Made by a program: the position numbers and the translations under genes | The notes under the pieces: model-generated | Seen by the model: the letters and a program-made list of their open reading frames with translations, nothing else | Told to the model about the DNA's origin: nothing | Databases searched by the model: none | Source of the DNA: Craterostigma plantagineum | Taxonomy: Eukaryota; Streptophyta; Magnoliopsida; Lamiales; Linderniaceae | DNA length: 64,000 nucleotides | Assembly (NCBI GenBank): GCA_027422505.1 | Contig: JAPQWV010000018.1 | Coordinates: forward strand, 15,580,001 to 15,644,000 | Reading direction: 5' to 3' | Shown here: positions 47,691 to 58,960 of the stretch, piece by piece | How the letters are laid out: each line of letters starts with the position of its first letter | Position numbering within the stretch: the first letter of the stretch is position 1

Positions 47691-47861
47691 CGTCCCATTC
47701 TTAAATTACAATAACAACCCTCACCTAAGTTCAATTCTTCCAAATCCCCACATAAAAGTTAGAACCCATTTTCAGCAAAAGAGACAAAGAAGCCTCGCCT
47801 CAGCTCATAAGGATAAGGAAAAACCAACAAAACCCAAAAAAAACAAAGCATCTCTCAATCA
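47691..47861 (+). promoter_or_regulatory. Promoter/5' leader of the TGD4-like gene
   Basis: Only about 170 bp of non-repeat DNA separate the end of repeat C from the start codon at 47862. The sequence is pyrimidine/A-rich with no clear TATA box, so promoter elements may lie inside repeat C. Confidence 0.4.
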
Positions 47862-49903
47862 ATGGCGAACTTGAGGACGGCGATGGACTCATCTTTTTGG
47901 GATTTGAACGTTTCTTCCCCGCAATCGCTGCTTGGTTTTACAAGGCACGTTCCTTGCCAGCCCTTGCCTGCGGACAATGCGAAGGCGAGCAAAGTGAATA
48001 GAGTTGTGCAGCTGGCGGTTTTAGAGAGGGGATTTCCTTTGGGTATTGTTCCTTCGCTTTCCTCTTCGGCGAATCGCAAGGAGTTGGGCTCTTTCGCTCT
48101 GCAGTCGCTTCTTTGGAGAGTGACTGTTGGAGAATGGTAAGAGTGTTGGTCATTATGTTTTCTTAGATTGGCATTGTGGTTAGGTACTTTCCAAACGGGG
48201 AATGATAGTGACATTGGTTCCTTTTTTGCTCGGAGTTTAGAAAGATGTGCTTAGTTTATTGTAAATGAGTGATAAATACTCCCTTTTAATTTTCCTTTCG
48301 TAGGTGGGTTGGAATGCTAGGTCAATTTCGTCCCAAGAAATTAATTTCTTCAATCAAAGCTGAAATTTCAGCTGCAGAAGAGTGGGAGCTTCCACTGATC
48401 AGAGACGTGGGAAAGCATTTCCTCGAGAAATCGCTCTACGCTTTCGGCCTCTGCGCAAACATTCCACTAACATCGTCGTCGACCTTATCACTGATCACCG
48501 AAAAGCACGGTGAGAGGAAGAAACGTTCAACCAAGGCCACTCTCTTTCACCAGGCAAAGCCCCTTACCTCCATTCCCTTCACAAAGTTTCTTGTTCAATT
48601 TGATCACACATTAAAAATTCGTGTTAGATTTTTCAACTATATGATATATCTAGGGATCTCTTGGAGATTCGTGAATTGTGCTTTGCTTTTGTTTCCTTCT
48701 TATTTCAGCTTCCAAATCACGATATTACCTTAGAAGCATCATGGCCAGAGTTGTTTTTGGACAACAAAGGAAAGTACTGGGAAGTTCCCGAATCTGTTTC
48801 CTTGGACTGTTTGTCCCTTGTCTCAGACACGGGCCTTCGATATCGATTTGGGATCCATAAAAATGGAGGCCAACCTCATTTGTTTGGTTCCACCAATGGC
48901 GAAGAAGCCTCGCCCCCACCACTTTCTTTACTGTCTGGCCTCTGCGCTAAAGCTGCAGTTTCTTACGAGAAGTCGAAGGACTTGTGGAGGCAAGAAGAAA
49001 CCAAAGAGGATCTCATCGTAGAAACTGATAAGGGGCGTTTTGTCAACCCAGCTTATGATATTCGTCTCAAGGAGCCTCATTCCACTGTATCGGCAGTTAT
49101 AGGTAACTTATTGAAATTTCTCAGAAAAAAATATCTTGAATATATCATGGTTTGACCCTTTTTGATTCCCATTTGGCCTATAGAATTACCTAAGCTCATT
49201 GTGTCCACTGATCTTCAATTTAGACGAATCCCGGCATTTTGGATCATATTCTCGCCTGCCCACGTTCATTATTTCTCGGTTTTATTGCATAAATTGATCT
49301 GTCGTTCGCCTTTCTGTTAGGGGGTATTTTCGAAACTTGGCTTGGCAGTTTGAAAAGCTCATCATTAGCTGATTCCTCGCAAGATGTTAATAGAAGCCGA
49401 TTTGGCGCTGATCTGTTTGGCTCGGCGTGCTATACTTTCCAACATGGAAAATTCAGAAAACCGACCAACGACCTAACACGAATAGACGCTCGTTTGGACG
49501 TATCTTCGGCTTATGCATTGGTCAAGAAAGTGTCGACCCTTTTCAGAAGCAACGATAATCAATCTCAAGATTTGCCATCTTCCCCAAGACTCAGCCTAAT
49601 AGCTCAACAACAGGTAAGCCATTTGCTTAGATCTTTGGACATTTTTAGCAGTAAAAACACGAATACTTACTCCTTCATATACCATTGTGGATGCAGATTG
49701 CTGGGCCTCTAGTTTTTCGAATAGATTCGAGGTTTTCGCTTGGCTCATCTTCATCTTCGTTGAATACGTATATTCCCGGGCTTGAAGATGTGATACTTAG
49801 CTTGAATTATTCCCTGAGATTAATGCAATCAGGGAAAGTTGTCGCTTGGTACTCTCCCAAGAGAAGAGAGGGAATGGTCGAGCTTCGCCTTTTCGAGTTC
49901 TAA
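47862..49903 (+). CDS. TGD4-like protein (TRIGALACTOSYLDIACYLGLYCEROL 4 family)
   Basis: TGD4 is a chloroplast outer-envelope beta-barrel protein that helps move lipid from the ER to the plastid. This gene is of the TGD4-like paralogue type, whose exact role is less clear. Five exons splice into a 472-codon frame: 47862-48136, 48304-48553, 48709-49102, 49321-49613 and 49697-49903 (TAA). Junction phases are all consistent. Landmarks: MANLRTAMDSSFWDLNVSSP at the start, WWVGMLGQFRPKKL at the exon 1/2 join, SWPELFLDNKGKYWEVPES, YDIRLKEPHSTVS, GSACYTFQHGKF, and the conserved C-terminal VVAWYSPKRREGMVELRLFE. No membrane helix or cleavable signal is evident, which fits a beta-barrel. Intron 2 uses a GC donor (CAG|GC) with a normal AG acceptor. 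It is convergent with CPN10. Confidence 0.92.
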
Positions 49904-50222
49904 CGTGGTGAAATCTACAGTTTTCTTAAGTAACATTGCCTAATGTTGGTTGGCGTAGCTTTGAATTCCATTCTAGGGCTTTAGCGCTGCAATTTTTGCC
50001 CCCTAAACTTTCATTTCTTGATTTTTGAACATTTTTGTTTGACATTTTATCATGAAATTTATTTAGCGTGGTCACATAATGTATTCGAACTTGCGAAGAA
50101 AACGAACGATATTGTTATGAGTTCGTAGCGAAAAACATTACAAATTGTTCCGACAGATTGCTAAGTGCGTAATAATCGGCGAAGGGAGCATACACTTCCA
50201 TCATACGAAGCTTAATTTATTC
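49904..50222. other. Intergenic region between convergent genes
   Basis: Holds the two 3' UTRs. No polyadenylation signal can be singled out. Nothing else seen. Confidence 0.5.
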
Positions 50223-52092
50223 TTACTCAACCACAGCAAGCAAATCGCTCGCTTTGCAGAAGCAATGCCTCGAATCTGTTCCCAAATCGACCTGTAATAA
50301 AAACGAGCATACGCATATTATGTCTTTTAGCACGACAAAAGCACGAAATTGCGTCGCTTCGCTCGCAATTAAACAGTTGGCGAAACGCAAAGAATTACCT
50401 CATATGCGCTTACGTCAGAGAACATGACCTGCATTAATTAATCCATGAGACGAAAGGGTGAATTTTATTACGGTCGATTTTTCCTTGTCTAGAAAAGAAA
50501 AAAGAAGGTAATATGACCTTCAAAAAAAAAAAATACTTGTATGTATGATGTGATTACCTTTTTCCCGGCCTCCAAGTCGCCGGCTTCGGCACCAACAGAG
50601 AGTACCTACCGAGGATCAAGTGACTTTATATGCAGTGCAATATATAATCATCACATATATATACTAGTTTTATGCCCGGACATTTCTCTGGTGTAAAATA
50701 TGTGTAACTAATAACAATAATAATATAAGTTAAATGGTCTAACGTGAAAATAAAGTGTTTTCCACTTTGTTAGTGAGCGATTTTTTTCATTATTTTTCTA
50801 TTTTTTATTTGTTTAATATAATGAAAATGGACGCATGTCGAAAGCAGAAGCAAACTACATTTCATTGTATATATAGAATATATATCTTATGAAGACTGTT
50901 GGGAATGGACCGCATGGAGTAGCAATGCAGCTAAATATTTTAGCAATTAATGGAAAAAAATTGGACACCCAAATTTTTACACGGAAAATCCACAAGCAAA
51001 TCGAGATGTAAAGCACGATTAAGGAAGAAGAATGCTTTGTAATATGAGGTTACTCAAATTTTCCGTGTTAAAATACAGGTGTCTATTTTATCTTTAATTA
51101 TTAAAACATTTGACTACTGCGTTACTCAATCAGGTTCGTGTCCTCAACAACAATTTGAAATATAATCGAATACATACATACATTTGATATATATTATATA
51201 AGACTTACCTCTCCAACGAGATACCTTTCGAATTTGACGGCTGACTTAGGGAGCAAAACTCCGCCGGCCGATTTCTGGATATATATTGAATCGGACATTC
51301 GTTCGTATAGTACGAATAAAAAAAAAGGAATATCCAAATACAACTGTGGTTTTATCACAAGTGAGTGCAAGATTTTCTCTTTCTTTTGTTCTTATGTGTC
51401 CCATTGATGTAGTTGAGTAAAATATTGCAAGTGATTTTCATATAACTACTCATGAAGAAGTTATATACTTTTGGGGATAAAAAATAAAGAAAATCCATCA
51501 ATGTACCTCGGCAAGTTCCTCGAGACGAATCAGTACTCGATCGGCTTGCGGGACAACCTATATACATACATACATACGAAAAATGGATAAAAATTTCACA
51601 TAAGATGAATTAAATAAGGAAACATTAGTCATCAAATGAAATAAATTCATCCTAAAGGGATATACTAGCAAAGAAATTCGAATTTCAAGACTGCCCAAGG
51701 AAGCAATGCACCATTTTCACCATAGAGCAAATAATAACTAAAACGTGATAGAAGAAAAGGTGAAAAGGATACCAAAAAAACAAGAAAACTACATACAACA
51801 AACTAAAATTGAAAACAAAAATAAAAATGAAAATCAAACCTTTGTGGGCTCGTATTTCTTGGCAATTGCGCTAACTCGCAACGAGCCCTTCTGAAAAACT
51901 GCACAAACAAGAACATAAGAAGTCGGTAAATTCAAGAAGAAACAGGGCCTTTTGCAATTTACATAATAAATTGGGGGAAATTTGAGAAAGAGGACTTCAC
52001 AATTAATTACCCGAATGTCCTTTACGAGGAGGAAAGTTAGCTACGGAAGCTGTGAAGGGCGAAGAAGATAGTGTAATAAAAGATAACGCCAT
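50223..52092 (-). CDS. CPN10: Chloroplast 10-kDa co-chaperonin (Cpn10)
   Basis: GroES-type co-chaperonin that caps the chloroplast Cpn60 barrel. Seven exons on the minus strand splice into 134 codons: 52092-52011, 51898-51840, 51557-51507, 51274-51209, 50605-50558, 50428-50399 and 50291-50223 (TAA). All are GT-AG and in phase. The first ~35 residues (MALSFITLSSSPFTASVANF) are Ser/Thr-rich and look like a chloroplast transit peptide. The Cpn10 fold follows: VVPQADRVLIRLEELAE, then KSAGGVLLPKSAVKFERYLV containing the mobile loop, VGAEAGDLEAGKKVMFSDVSAYE, and a C-terminal HCFCKASDLLAVVE. The length is that of a single-domain Cpn10, not of the double-domain Cpn20. For exon 2 the upstream AG (exon start 51898) is needed. 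The nearer AG gives a stop. Confidence 0.95.
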
Positions 52093-53511
52093 GGATAAGG
52101 AAAGAACTGAAGCAGTGTTGTTCAAAGGTTAACACTCAAGTTTATTAGTGACAAGATATGGTTCTAGATAGTTCAGTTTTATGTGGACTTGTGCTAAAAG
52201 TCCATTAAAAATAATTGGGCCTGTTTCTGGAAAGCCCACTGAGATAATTGGACTGTGCATTGCATTTCTTAGTTCTTGCTCCGTTTAAGTTGCAACTCTA
52301 GTAAAATGTTAAACCTAAGCATGATTAGTTTACCAACTTAACATATTATCTGACTGATTTGTTTGTTTTTGCTCGTTCGCATTTTCTCTCTACTAGTATG
52401 TTTTTTGCACACTCATGTTAATATTAATTAAAAATAGAGGGTCAAATAGTAATTAATTGAAGGTAGTGTGTGCTTTTTTTAATTTTATACTTTTAATAAA
52501 ACTAATTGACAACCTATAGCAAGCCTTGATGCTTAATATGATAATATATATTTTTACTCCAACATCCATATTGCATAACTATATATATAGAGTAAAAAAT
52601 CTATAAATTAGTACTCGATAAATTAATAACCTCTCTAAAAACAATAAAATCTTATGATCCCGACTTGGGATTTAAAAAAAATCAAATTCGACAAGATAAT
52701 AATCCTTCAAAAAATTCCTTTATAAATATAAAGACCCATTAAATCCGAAATTAACAATTCATATATAGTGCAATTATAAATATTATGGTAATTTGTTAAA
52801 AGATGAATATTATGTTACTAGCGTTTTCTTAAATTTTCAATCTAATTGGATTTAGTCAAGAGTTCCGGTGTCCATGAATATATTGTTAATTGTATGCAAT
52901 GAATTAACATAATAATGAATATATTTATTTATTACAAACAAATTGGTTGATGGATGAATAAAAGCGATCAAACATATAGAAATATAAATTGGCTTAACTT
53001 AATAAGTTTCTCTTTTAATTAAGAAAATATTAATTTATCGGTATATTAATATCTATATAAATTAATAAAATTTAAGGTCCCAATGTTATTAATTTAGAGA
53101 AGTTTTCCTGTATGTCATATTAAATAAAATTTTTTGCATATGGATCAAATCACGTTCTAAACATCATTCTATAGTTGTTCACAGCATACATAAAGCTGTT
53201 TTCTAATAGAACTAGTTTAAAAAATATTGAAAACTAGCACGAGCCGCGAACTCATCACTAAGTTACAAATTAAAAAAGAAAATTGAAAGAGTTTGGATAC
53301 AATTTAGTTAACCTAATTAAAAACATTTAAATGTCACATGGAAGTTCATGATAGTTGGTCGATAATGGAATACGCGACAAAAGAACAATACACAAGACAT
53401 CGATCTTCTCTGTCCTCGTTTCTCCACATACCCATAATAAAGTTGCTTTTTTTCCCTCCTCGTACCCACAATAGATTAACTTGTAATCATATATATAAAA
53501 GTTGAATAGGG
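52093..53511. other. Intergenic, AT-rich
   Basis: Upstream region of CPN10. No ORF, RNA gene or element recognised. Confidence 0.5.
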
Positions 53512-53542
53512 TCTCTACTGTGCTGACACCTCAGCATAGAGA
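53512..53542. repeat. Short hairpin upstream of gene-fragment cluster
   Basis: Nested arms TCTCTA/TAGAGA and TGCTGA/TCAGCA are separated by a CTG bulge and a CACC loop. It begins with TC, but the preceding base is G and no matching Helitron 3' end was found. Role unknown. Confidence 0.5.
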
Positions 53543-53815
53543 GCCCCTCTCAGCCAATGAAATTGCTTGCAGACCAAAGGAGACCAAAGGACAGCTAAAC
53601 ATAGACCAAATTCGTTGCCTTTGATTGGCATGTGAACAGATTTGCTGACGTGGCAGCCCAGAAATGATTTTATTCAGTTTTTGCTTTCAGAAGCAGGCGA
53701 AGAGCCTAATAATGTCCACTAGCTCACGTCATAATGATCTTATTAGACTGTTCGTAAAAAGAAGAGTCCAATCAAACCAAAAGTTTTTTCATTAATAGGG
53801 TAAGAAGAATCGTTC

Positions 53816-55040
53816 TTGGGTCGTCGAAGCCCGCGATTGGGGGAAGGCTTTCGATTCTCCCGCCCCAGCCGGCGTTGTCGATTGCTGTCCGACCTTGCCA
53901 GCAGCCGCCGTTCGTCGGCATCGCTTCCTCTGACGCTGCGCAGCGAGGGAGAAATATTGGATTCTCCGGCGCTGAGGAGCTTTGGATTCAACGATCTGAA
54001 GATATCGACAAGGAACTTCCGTTCTGACAGTGTCCTAGGCGAGGGTGGCTTTGGGTCTGTGTTCAAAGGATGGATCGATGAGAACACTTACAAAGCAGCT
54101 AAACCTGGGACTGGCACCGTCATTGCTGTCAAAAGATCGGACCAAGAAGGATTTCAAGAACACAAAGAATGGCTGGTAATGGAATTGTAGTCTCTCGGCC
54201 TTTATGATTACAGATTAAAACTCAATCTTTGATTAATTCTTCTTTTTTTGTCCAGACTGAGATCAATTATCTGGGACAGTTGCACCATCCAAATCTGGTG
54301 AAATTGATAGGTTATTGCTTGGAGGACGAACACAGACATTTGGTCTATGACTTCATGCCAAGAGGGAGCTTGGAGAATCATTTATTCAGAAGTGAGTACA
54401 TTGATCTTCTCTTGTATAATAGAAGCAGTTCGACATGTATTTATTGAATATGTGATTTCAATCAACAGGGACAGCATATTTCCAACCATTGTCATGGAAT
54501 TTAAGGAAGAAGGTTATCTTGGAGCAGCCAAGGGACTCGCCTATCTACACAGCCCAGAAGCCAAAGTCATTTATCGAGACTTCAAAACCTCAAACATCTT
54601 GCTAGACGCAGTACGCAGTTGCCCCTCCTATTACATCATATACTTATTCAACGTATTCAGACAAACTTAACATAACTCCATGAAATCTACAAAGCGACAA
54701 CGCTAAGCTCTCTGATTTTTTGCTGGCCAAGGACGGCTCTGTTGACGGGAAAAGCCACGTGTCGACTAGGATTATGGGCACTTATGGATACGCAGCGCCG
54801 GAGTACATGGCTACAGGTTTTTATTACATGACACTTTAACTGCGAATGCTTCTTCTTGAAGGAGTGAGTGTTGGTAATATTTTTTTTTCTTTTTTCTTTT
54901 TCTCAGGCCATTTAACAGCTAGAAACGACATCTACAGCTTTTAGTGGTCCTCCTCGAGATGCTCTCTGGGCGGCGCGTGCTGGGACGGTGGTGCGTGGGA
55001 AGGCAGGTATACAGATCAACTTGATCTCGGCCGTCCATTC
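53816..55040 (+). pseudogene. Receptor-like cytoplasmic kinase VII (PBL/APK1-type) pseudogene
   Basis: The related kinases relay signals from cell-surface receptors. Recognisable exons: to 54175 (VLGEGGFGSVFKGWIDENT glycine loop; VIAVKR with the ATP lysine), 54256-54391 ([20 protein letters not shown]), 54469-54610 ([24 protein letters not shown] with the catalytic Asp), 54695-54816 (NAKLSDF, then [15 protein letters not shown]) and from 54907. Defects: the DFG magnesium motif reads DFL; exon 5 has a frameshift and immediate TAG after DIYSF (about 54939); and the gene stops resembling a kinase after about 55005, losing the C-terminal lobe. The N-terminal myristoylation start is also missing. 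Introns are retained, so it is not a retrocopy. Confidence 0.88.
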
Positions 55041-55136
55041 TCAAATAAAAGGCGCAAGGCTCAAGGGGCAAGCTTGAATCGTCATAAACAAAATCAATCA
55101 AAAAGCAACAAAATCAATCAAAAAGCAAATAGGGAG

Positions 55137-55208
55137 ATGTCGAGTGTGGAGGATGACAAGAAGCCAGGTGACTCAGTGGCGCACATTAATCTCAAAGTCA
55201 AGGGCCAG
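55137..55208 (+). pseudogene. SUMO first-exon fragment
   Basis: ATG at 55137 opens MSSVEDDKKPGDSVAHINLK, then VKGQ followed by a GT donor (55209). This is the first exon of plant SUMO genes, whose product is conjugated to target proteins. The next SUMO exon, encoding the start of the ubiquitin-like fold, is not found before NF-YA sequence begins at about 55490. A 21-bp tandem duplication (AAAATCAATCAAAAAGC type) lies just upstream at 55089-55130. I class it as a gene fragment. Confidence 0.75.
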
Positions 55209-55489
55209 GTCGATTCGATACGCCCCTTTGTTGTTTTCTTTTCAATTTTGGGTTCGTGCTGCTTTTAGGTGTAATTGATGGTGTTTGGGACAAGGGGTTT
55301 TTCTTTTTCCGTGGGTTCTGAATGTTATGGTTGCATTCTTTTGTTGTTCTATTCATGGGGTTTACGATTACTTCAACCTTTTTGAACGATTTGTTGTTTC
55401 GCTGAGTTGGTAGCTAGAGTTTTTTGGTTGGATTAACTGATTAATTACAGAGCTTACATGTTTTATACGTCGTTGTGAGCTGTGTTCAG

Positions 55490-56850
55490 TTTTGCCACTG
55501 TTTGGGATGTGTTACTGAGATTTAAGCTTCAAGGATTCTATGATGCAGAAATGTATATGATCGACTGGAGAACTAAGTACAACAGTGATCCATGGCCAAT
55601 TCTGCCTATCTCAACATGTAGAACTTGCCAAGGCAATCTCTCAAGATCAAAGTGGTTCATCAACTCAGGTACCTTTTTTCTTACACAAATTGTAAATAGT
55701 CTACTCAAAATTGCAATGATAAGTATTAGTCTTTCATTGCGTTAAGCTTATGATGGAGGCTATAGAAAGCATGTCCAAACAAGCTTGAGTCCTTCTTTCT
55801 TATGCAATCTCGATTTTACCAGCAATTCTTCACAAGCTGAGATAAGCCATCCAATTGTTTCATTGCGTTAAGCTTATGATGGAGGCTATGGAAAGCATGT
55901 CCAAACAAGCTTGAGTCCTTCTTTCTTATGCAATCTCGATTTTACCAGCAATTCTTCACAAGCTGAGATAAGCCATCCAATTGTAAGCTATGTCCCTCCA
56001 TTTTCTCCCTTCAAAGCTCAATTTTTTCGTTTTGAATAGTCACATAATTCCCTTCACAGGTACCTCCTTTGCCTTATGCTTACCCTGATCCTTACTTCAC
56101 TGGGCTGTTAGCTGCTTATGGACCGCATCCTTTGGTAATTACTTCAGAAATATCAATATCCCTCCTTTTTTCTAATTGAATAAAGCCTTTCGATGGCTGC
56201 TATATATCTCTATAACCATCGAATGTATCAGATGCAGCCTCAATTGATGGGGGGCGGGGCAGTAGCATCTTCTTGCCATGTCCCAATCCCACCAGATTTT
56301 TCCAAGGATGGTCTAATATTCGTCAATGCCAAACAGTTTCAAGCAATACTTAGGAGGAGGCAAACGCGCGCCAGGCTCGAGTCTCAGAACAAACTCATCA
56401 AGAATCGTAGAGTAAGTCTGTTTACTTATTCATTCACCCTTGCTTTACTTACCATTTGTCTTGAGAAGCCCTACTTGCACGAGTCTCGGCATCAGCATGC
56501 TATGAACCGAGTTAGAGGGTTGGGGGCGTTTTCTCAGTGCGAAAAAAGCTCAGCAAATAGATTCTTTAGAGTTACATCGCACCAAATCACATGCTCAAGC
56601 TAATGCTGATCAGCGCCCATTTCTCTTTGATAGAAAAGAAGCAATGGTGAGGTCTAATGACATCCTAGAGCATGAACGTCCCTCGACTATCAATGGGGCG
56701 AATATGGTTTCGAATGATGGTGGGTTTTTGAGCATTGGTTCCCATGATAGTGGTTCTTCGGAGCAAGGAAATGGTAATGGTAATGGTAATGGTGGTGGTA
56801 CTGTGTATGGGGGGATCGTTATTACGCATCGATCGTTACGTGATGACTAA
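55490..56850 (+). pseudogene. NF-YA: NF-YA transcription factor gene, frameshifted
   Basis: NF-YA is the CCAAT-binding subunit of the NF-Y trimer. Exon-like blocks: about 55535-55668; a tandemly duplicated exon (two 126-bp units, 55732-55983); 56060-56132 (PLPYAYPDPYFTGLLAAYG); 56232-56412 ([19 protein letters not shown] and [11 protein letters not shown], the subunit-interaction helix); and 56471-56850, beginning [18 protein letters not shown], the DNA-binding region. At about 56523-56527 a G-run is two bases short of what the family frame needs. The frame is lost just before the RF motif. From there the C-terminal frame ([20 protein letters not shown], ending SLRDD at 56850) is otherwise open. 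Either a recent pseudogene or a sequencing/assembly error. Confidence 0.85.
55732..55983 (+). repeat. 126-bp tandem duplication spanning an NF-YA exon
   Basis: Units 55732-55857 and 55858-55983 differ at only one or two bases (for example TATAG versus TATGG). Each contains the exon start (AG|CTTATGATGG) and body. Only the second is followed by a good GTAAGC donor. Confidence 0.9.
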
Positions 56851-57252
56851 GTCTTTCATGGCTCAGCCTCGCCGGGCAATTCATCCTTGGCTTTGTTAAG
56901 TTTTAGTTCACACTTTTGTCTTTCAATGTGCCGCTGTGTATTGTTGTTTCTTGGTAGGGAAACAAACCTCTAAGTACGTTGATATTCTGCAAATGATATT
57001 TGAACATGGGAATGTGTTTGTTTGTAGGGTTGGTTTGGTTAACTATTTTCATTTATTGCCTTAAATATACATCTATTTATATGTAATGTTAACATCGTTA
57101 AGTTATTTGTGCCTTCCTTAAAATTGAAATAATGTACAATTGATCATGATGAGTATATTCGAACCTCAGTTTTGCACGACTGTGATAATAAGGCTGGTAT
57201 AATGTTCTTTGTGCATGGCTGAATGAATATGGTAAGATCTTTTCCACCCTAG

Positions 57253-58022
57253 GGCCCGTTTGATATGTATGTTTATGGATTACATGGGTATAAGTTATTT
57301 GTGTATGACTATACATGGATTTTGTTGATATTGTATTTTAAGATGTTTGATATGTGGGTTTTAATTATTTGTGTAACGATATAGATATTGTTTGATATGT
57401 ATGTTTGAACTAGGTATGGAATTTGTTAAATAAAATGAATGACCTTTTTGCCCTTTAAAAAATAAAGGTATAAGAAAATACAAAAGCCACGTCATCATCT
57501 TCTACCTCCATTCACGACTAGAGCAGAACTGAAATTTTCCAATTCATCAATGTTAGAACTGAAATTAGATTACAGACAACACAGACCCGAGCTTCATCGC
57601 CCTAATTTCCCGATTTGAAGCTTCACTTGGGCGTTGTCAAGTCGATTCCCTCATTTGTGGTTGCTGGACTTCGACGGCGACGAGGTGCGATGGGCGGACG
57701 ATAGGTATGGGCGACGTAGAGTGACAGCGCAGGTGAGGTCCGTCGACCACTGCTCCGGAGATGGGCGTTTCCTCTGTTGAGCAGATTGAGAGGGTTCAAT
57801 TGGGACAAAATTGAACGACGATGGTAGGGATAAAATTGGGATTAAAAATAATGGCATACCCATCTCTGAGCTGGGTATTTCTATACATAGCAGAGGAGCG
57901 TTTTCCGTATATCGAGTGGGTTTTGCCATACAAGGCAACTATATACATACACACGTATCAAACATTACATAATTTTATCATACACATCTATTACCCATTT
58001 AAACACACGTATCAAACGAGCC
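57253..58022. mobile_element. TIR element, about 770 bp
   Basis: GGCCCGTTTGATATGTATG at the left is mirrored by a right end whose complement begins GGCTCGTTTGATACGT. The left half repeats TTTGATATGT several times. No ORF with recognisable content, and no unambiguous target duplication. The GGCCCGTTTG-type termini suggest a non-autonomous DNA transposon, superfamily undetermined. Confidence 0.6.
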
Positions 58023-58077
58023 GCTAATATTTGTAGGACGGCAAAAAAGTGATCCGTTAACGATGCTCTTTGTTATA

Positions 58078-58380
58078 TTATAAATTAATGAGACTGTTAA
58101 GAATGTAGATATTGCACGACCGTGGCGTTAAACAAATACTTATGCTAGGGCTACTATTCAAATCAATGTGCAAAATATCCCATCCAGCCCTACCAACATG
58201 ATAATTATCAAGTGACTCTGTTAGAAGGCTAGGAAACAAGTCTGTAACAATCTTGAAGAGATGTCGGAAAGTAGCGAGGTCTTTGAATGGCTTGATGACT
58301 TCACAGGACATTCTTGATTGATTTTTAATTTCAAAGGCATCAAAATCTCTCAGCAAGAGATGTGGATTCTGTCTCAGCAC
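58078..58380 (-). other. Unrecognised open reading frame, 100 codons
   Basis: Reads as a plausible protein-like segment (for example FKDLATFRHLFKIVTDLFPS) with no stop, but I recognise no family. It could be a piece of a captured or decayed gene. It lies between the TIR element and the ABCF fragment. Confidence 0.25.
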
Positions 58381-58635
58381 ATTAATTGTTGAGGTATTCC
58401 CCTTTACGCTTCTTAACAGAAGAATTTATCCGTCCCATGCCAAAGCAACTCACGACTTATGTGCTAGGTATACGATGCATAGTTGCCCTCACGCAGCTGA
58501 GGTGTTCGGCGTTAAGCCCATGAAGAAGGATACATGGATCTCTCTTGTCTTATAGATGAACTTGAAACGAGGGACTTCTCTGCGTGGGAAGCAAGGTCAA
58601 CTGTCGTTCCCCTGCTGATATACTTTACGTTATTC

Positions 58636-58960
58636 TTAGGCACGACTTGCCTTCTGCAAGTTCATGGTTAAGCCTTCGACTTTATCTTGGATGAGCCCAC
58701 AAATCATTTGGATATACCAACAAAAGAGATGCTTGAGGTTTGGTGATTTTGATTGAATCTTGTGAAATAATTTTTTTTTCTATTTCGTTTTCCTGATTCT
58801 TTTTTTTTCCTGGTATTTAGGAGGCAATAAACAAGTACGAAGGCACAGTTGTTACAGTTTCTCACGACAGATACTTCATCAAGCAAATCATCAACATAGT
58901 TATAGAAGTTAATGATGGGCTCATACAGGACTATGCTGTAGACTACAATGTAAGCTGAGA
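58636..58960 (+). pseudogene. ABCF (GCN-type ABC ATPase) fragment
   Basis: Reading RLAFCKFMVKPS, then after a small deletion LDEPTNHLDIPTKEMLE (Walker B region, D-loop), an intron of about 85 bp (58737-58821), then EAINKYEGTVVTVSHDRYF (H-loop) and IEVNDGLIQDYAVDYN. This is the end of the second ATPase domain of a plant ABCF protein, a soluble translation-linked ABC ATPase. Walker A and the first domain are absent and a frameshift precedes Walker B. Confidence 0.85.

Noticed and set aside
50640..50690. Possible Helitron 3' end (CTAGT beside CCGGGC) in a CPN10 intron
   Set aside because: No stable hairpin and no partner end seen.
53500..58960. Calling the fragment cluster a Helitron
   Set aside because: No matching 3' hairpin with CTRR end and no A/T target context were found. 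Left as a finding only.
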